A stretch of 64,000 nt of DNA from positions 52,301 to 116,300 of the forward strand of contig NZ_JAAGLU010000034.1 of NCBI RefSeq assembly GCF_010550245.1, read 5' to 3'. This document shows, in pieces, positions 63,895-64,000 of this stretch. The position numbers were made by a program, and so were the translations under genes. The notes under the pieces were generated by a model that did no database searches, was not told where the DNA came from, and saw nothing but the letters and a program-made list of their open reading frames with translations. This stretch comes from Streptomyces sp. SID12501. Its GTDB lineage: Bacteria; Actinomycetota; Actinomycetes; Streptomycetales; Streptomycetaceae. Position 1 is the stretch's first letter; each line of letters begins with the position of its first letter.

Positions 63895-64000
63895 TCACGG
63901 TGAGTGAGCGCGGGCGGTTCGGGTGCGGTAGTGGCTGGTTCGGGCTCGGGTCTGGTGGCGGGTGCGCCAGCGGTGCCAGTGCATGGCCAGCCAGGTCCGG
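63895..64000 (-). CDS. C-terminal fragment of a transposase (IS701-like), cut by the window edge
   Basis: Reading the minus strand gives an open frame rich in Arg, His and Trp: RTWLAMHWHRWRTRHQTRAR, then TSHYRTRT and a stop. This composition and the WHRWRTRHQTRAR pattern match the C-termini of IS701-type transposases in streptomycetes. CTGTAGTACTAGGA, a sequence I associate with the ends of such elements, follows the stop at about 63873-63886 (read on the minus strand). The element would extend past the window. Family assignment is tentative. Confidence 0.55.
   Translation of the reverse strand, partial: RTWLAMHWHRWRTRHQTRARTSHYRTRTARAHSP

Overview
The window is chromosomal DNA from a high-GC actinomycete, almost certainly a Streptomyces. 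The base composition is about 70% GC with strong third-position GC bias, SD sequences are GGAGG-like, GTG starts are frequent and genes overlap as ATGA/GTGA. The gene content (BioY, Nur-type sodF, paired PepN, PknG operon, EttA, TQXA/LAXTG surface protein) also fits. There is no rRNA, tRNA or CRISPR array. The left edge cuts a sortase-type surface protein and the right edge cuts a transposase.

Region by region. 1-1.4 kb: a cell-wall-anchored protein and the biotin transporter BioY, convergent on a perfect hairpin. 1.7-8.7 kb: a sulfur-scavenging cluster with a leaderless sulfur-type leader peptide, a ROK regulator, a Cys-Cys-ending upstream ORF, ssuA-ssuC-ssuB, an FMN-dependent monooxygenase and a TauD-type dioxygenase, closed by a strong terminator. 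8.7-16.5 kb: Fe-type SOD with a Nur-like operator, a small zinc-ribbon protein, a mycothiol-type DsbA/Rv2466c protein with an altered active site, the first aminopeptidase N, an AbiEi-like protein, a secreted serine hydrolase and a decayed dehydrogenase remnant. 16.5-32.4 kb: a Tat-exported phosphoesterase, Nudix hydrolase, very large secreted subtilase, sigma factor with a coupled membrane partner, asd, a MazEF-like module between 23-bp direct repeats, a DUF1203-like protein, the second aminopeptidase N, an EamA exporter divergent from a MarR regulator across a 15-bp-phased repeat array, and small membrane or hypothetical proteins.

32.4-46.8 kb: malQ with a small coupled upstream gene, a padR-ABC operon that is probably leaderless and autoregulated, an HNH endonuclease, an MscS channel, and a complete sugar-uptake operon (ROK regulator, binding lipoprotein, two permeases, GH4 glycosidase, BadF/NagK-type kinase). 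47.0-57.8 kb: a seven-gene signalling operon starting with homologues of the mycobacterial GlnX-GlnH-PknG amino-acid sensor and continuing with a PP2C phosphatase, a VWA protein and an FHA protein. Three of the proteins carry zinc ribbons. 57.8-64 kb: a methyltransferase, truncated globin, the ettA-thioesterase-hypothetical operon, a Cys-Gln thioester surface protein and the transposase end.

The most notable systems are the extended PknG operon (a sensor, kinase, phosphatase and phosphopeptide reader in one unit), the sulfonate cluster with two different candidate cysteine-sensing leader peptides, the phased operator array upstream of marR, and the TA module between direct repeats. Gene identities come from motif recognition. 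Promoters, operators and leader peptides are read by eye and are less certain.
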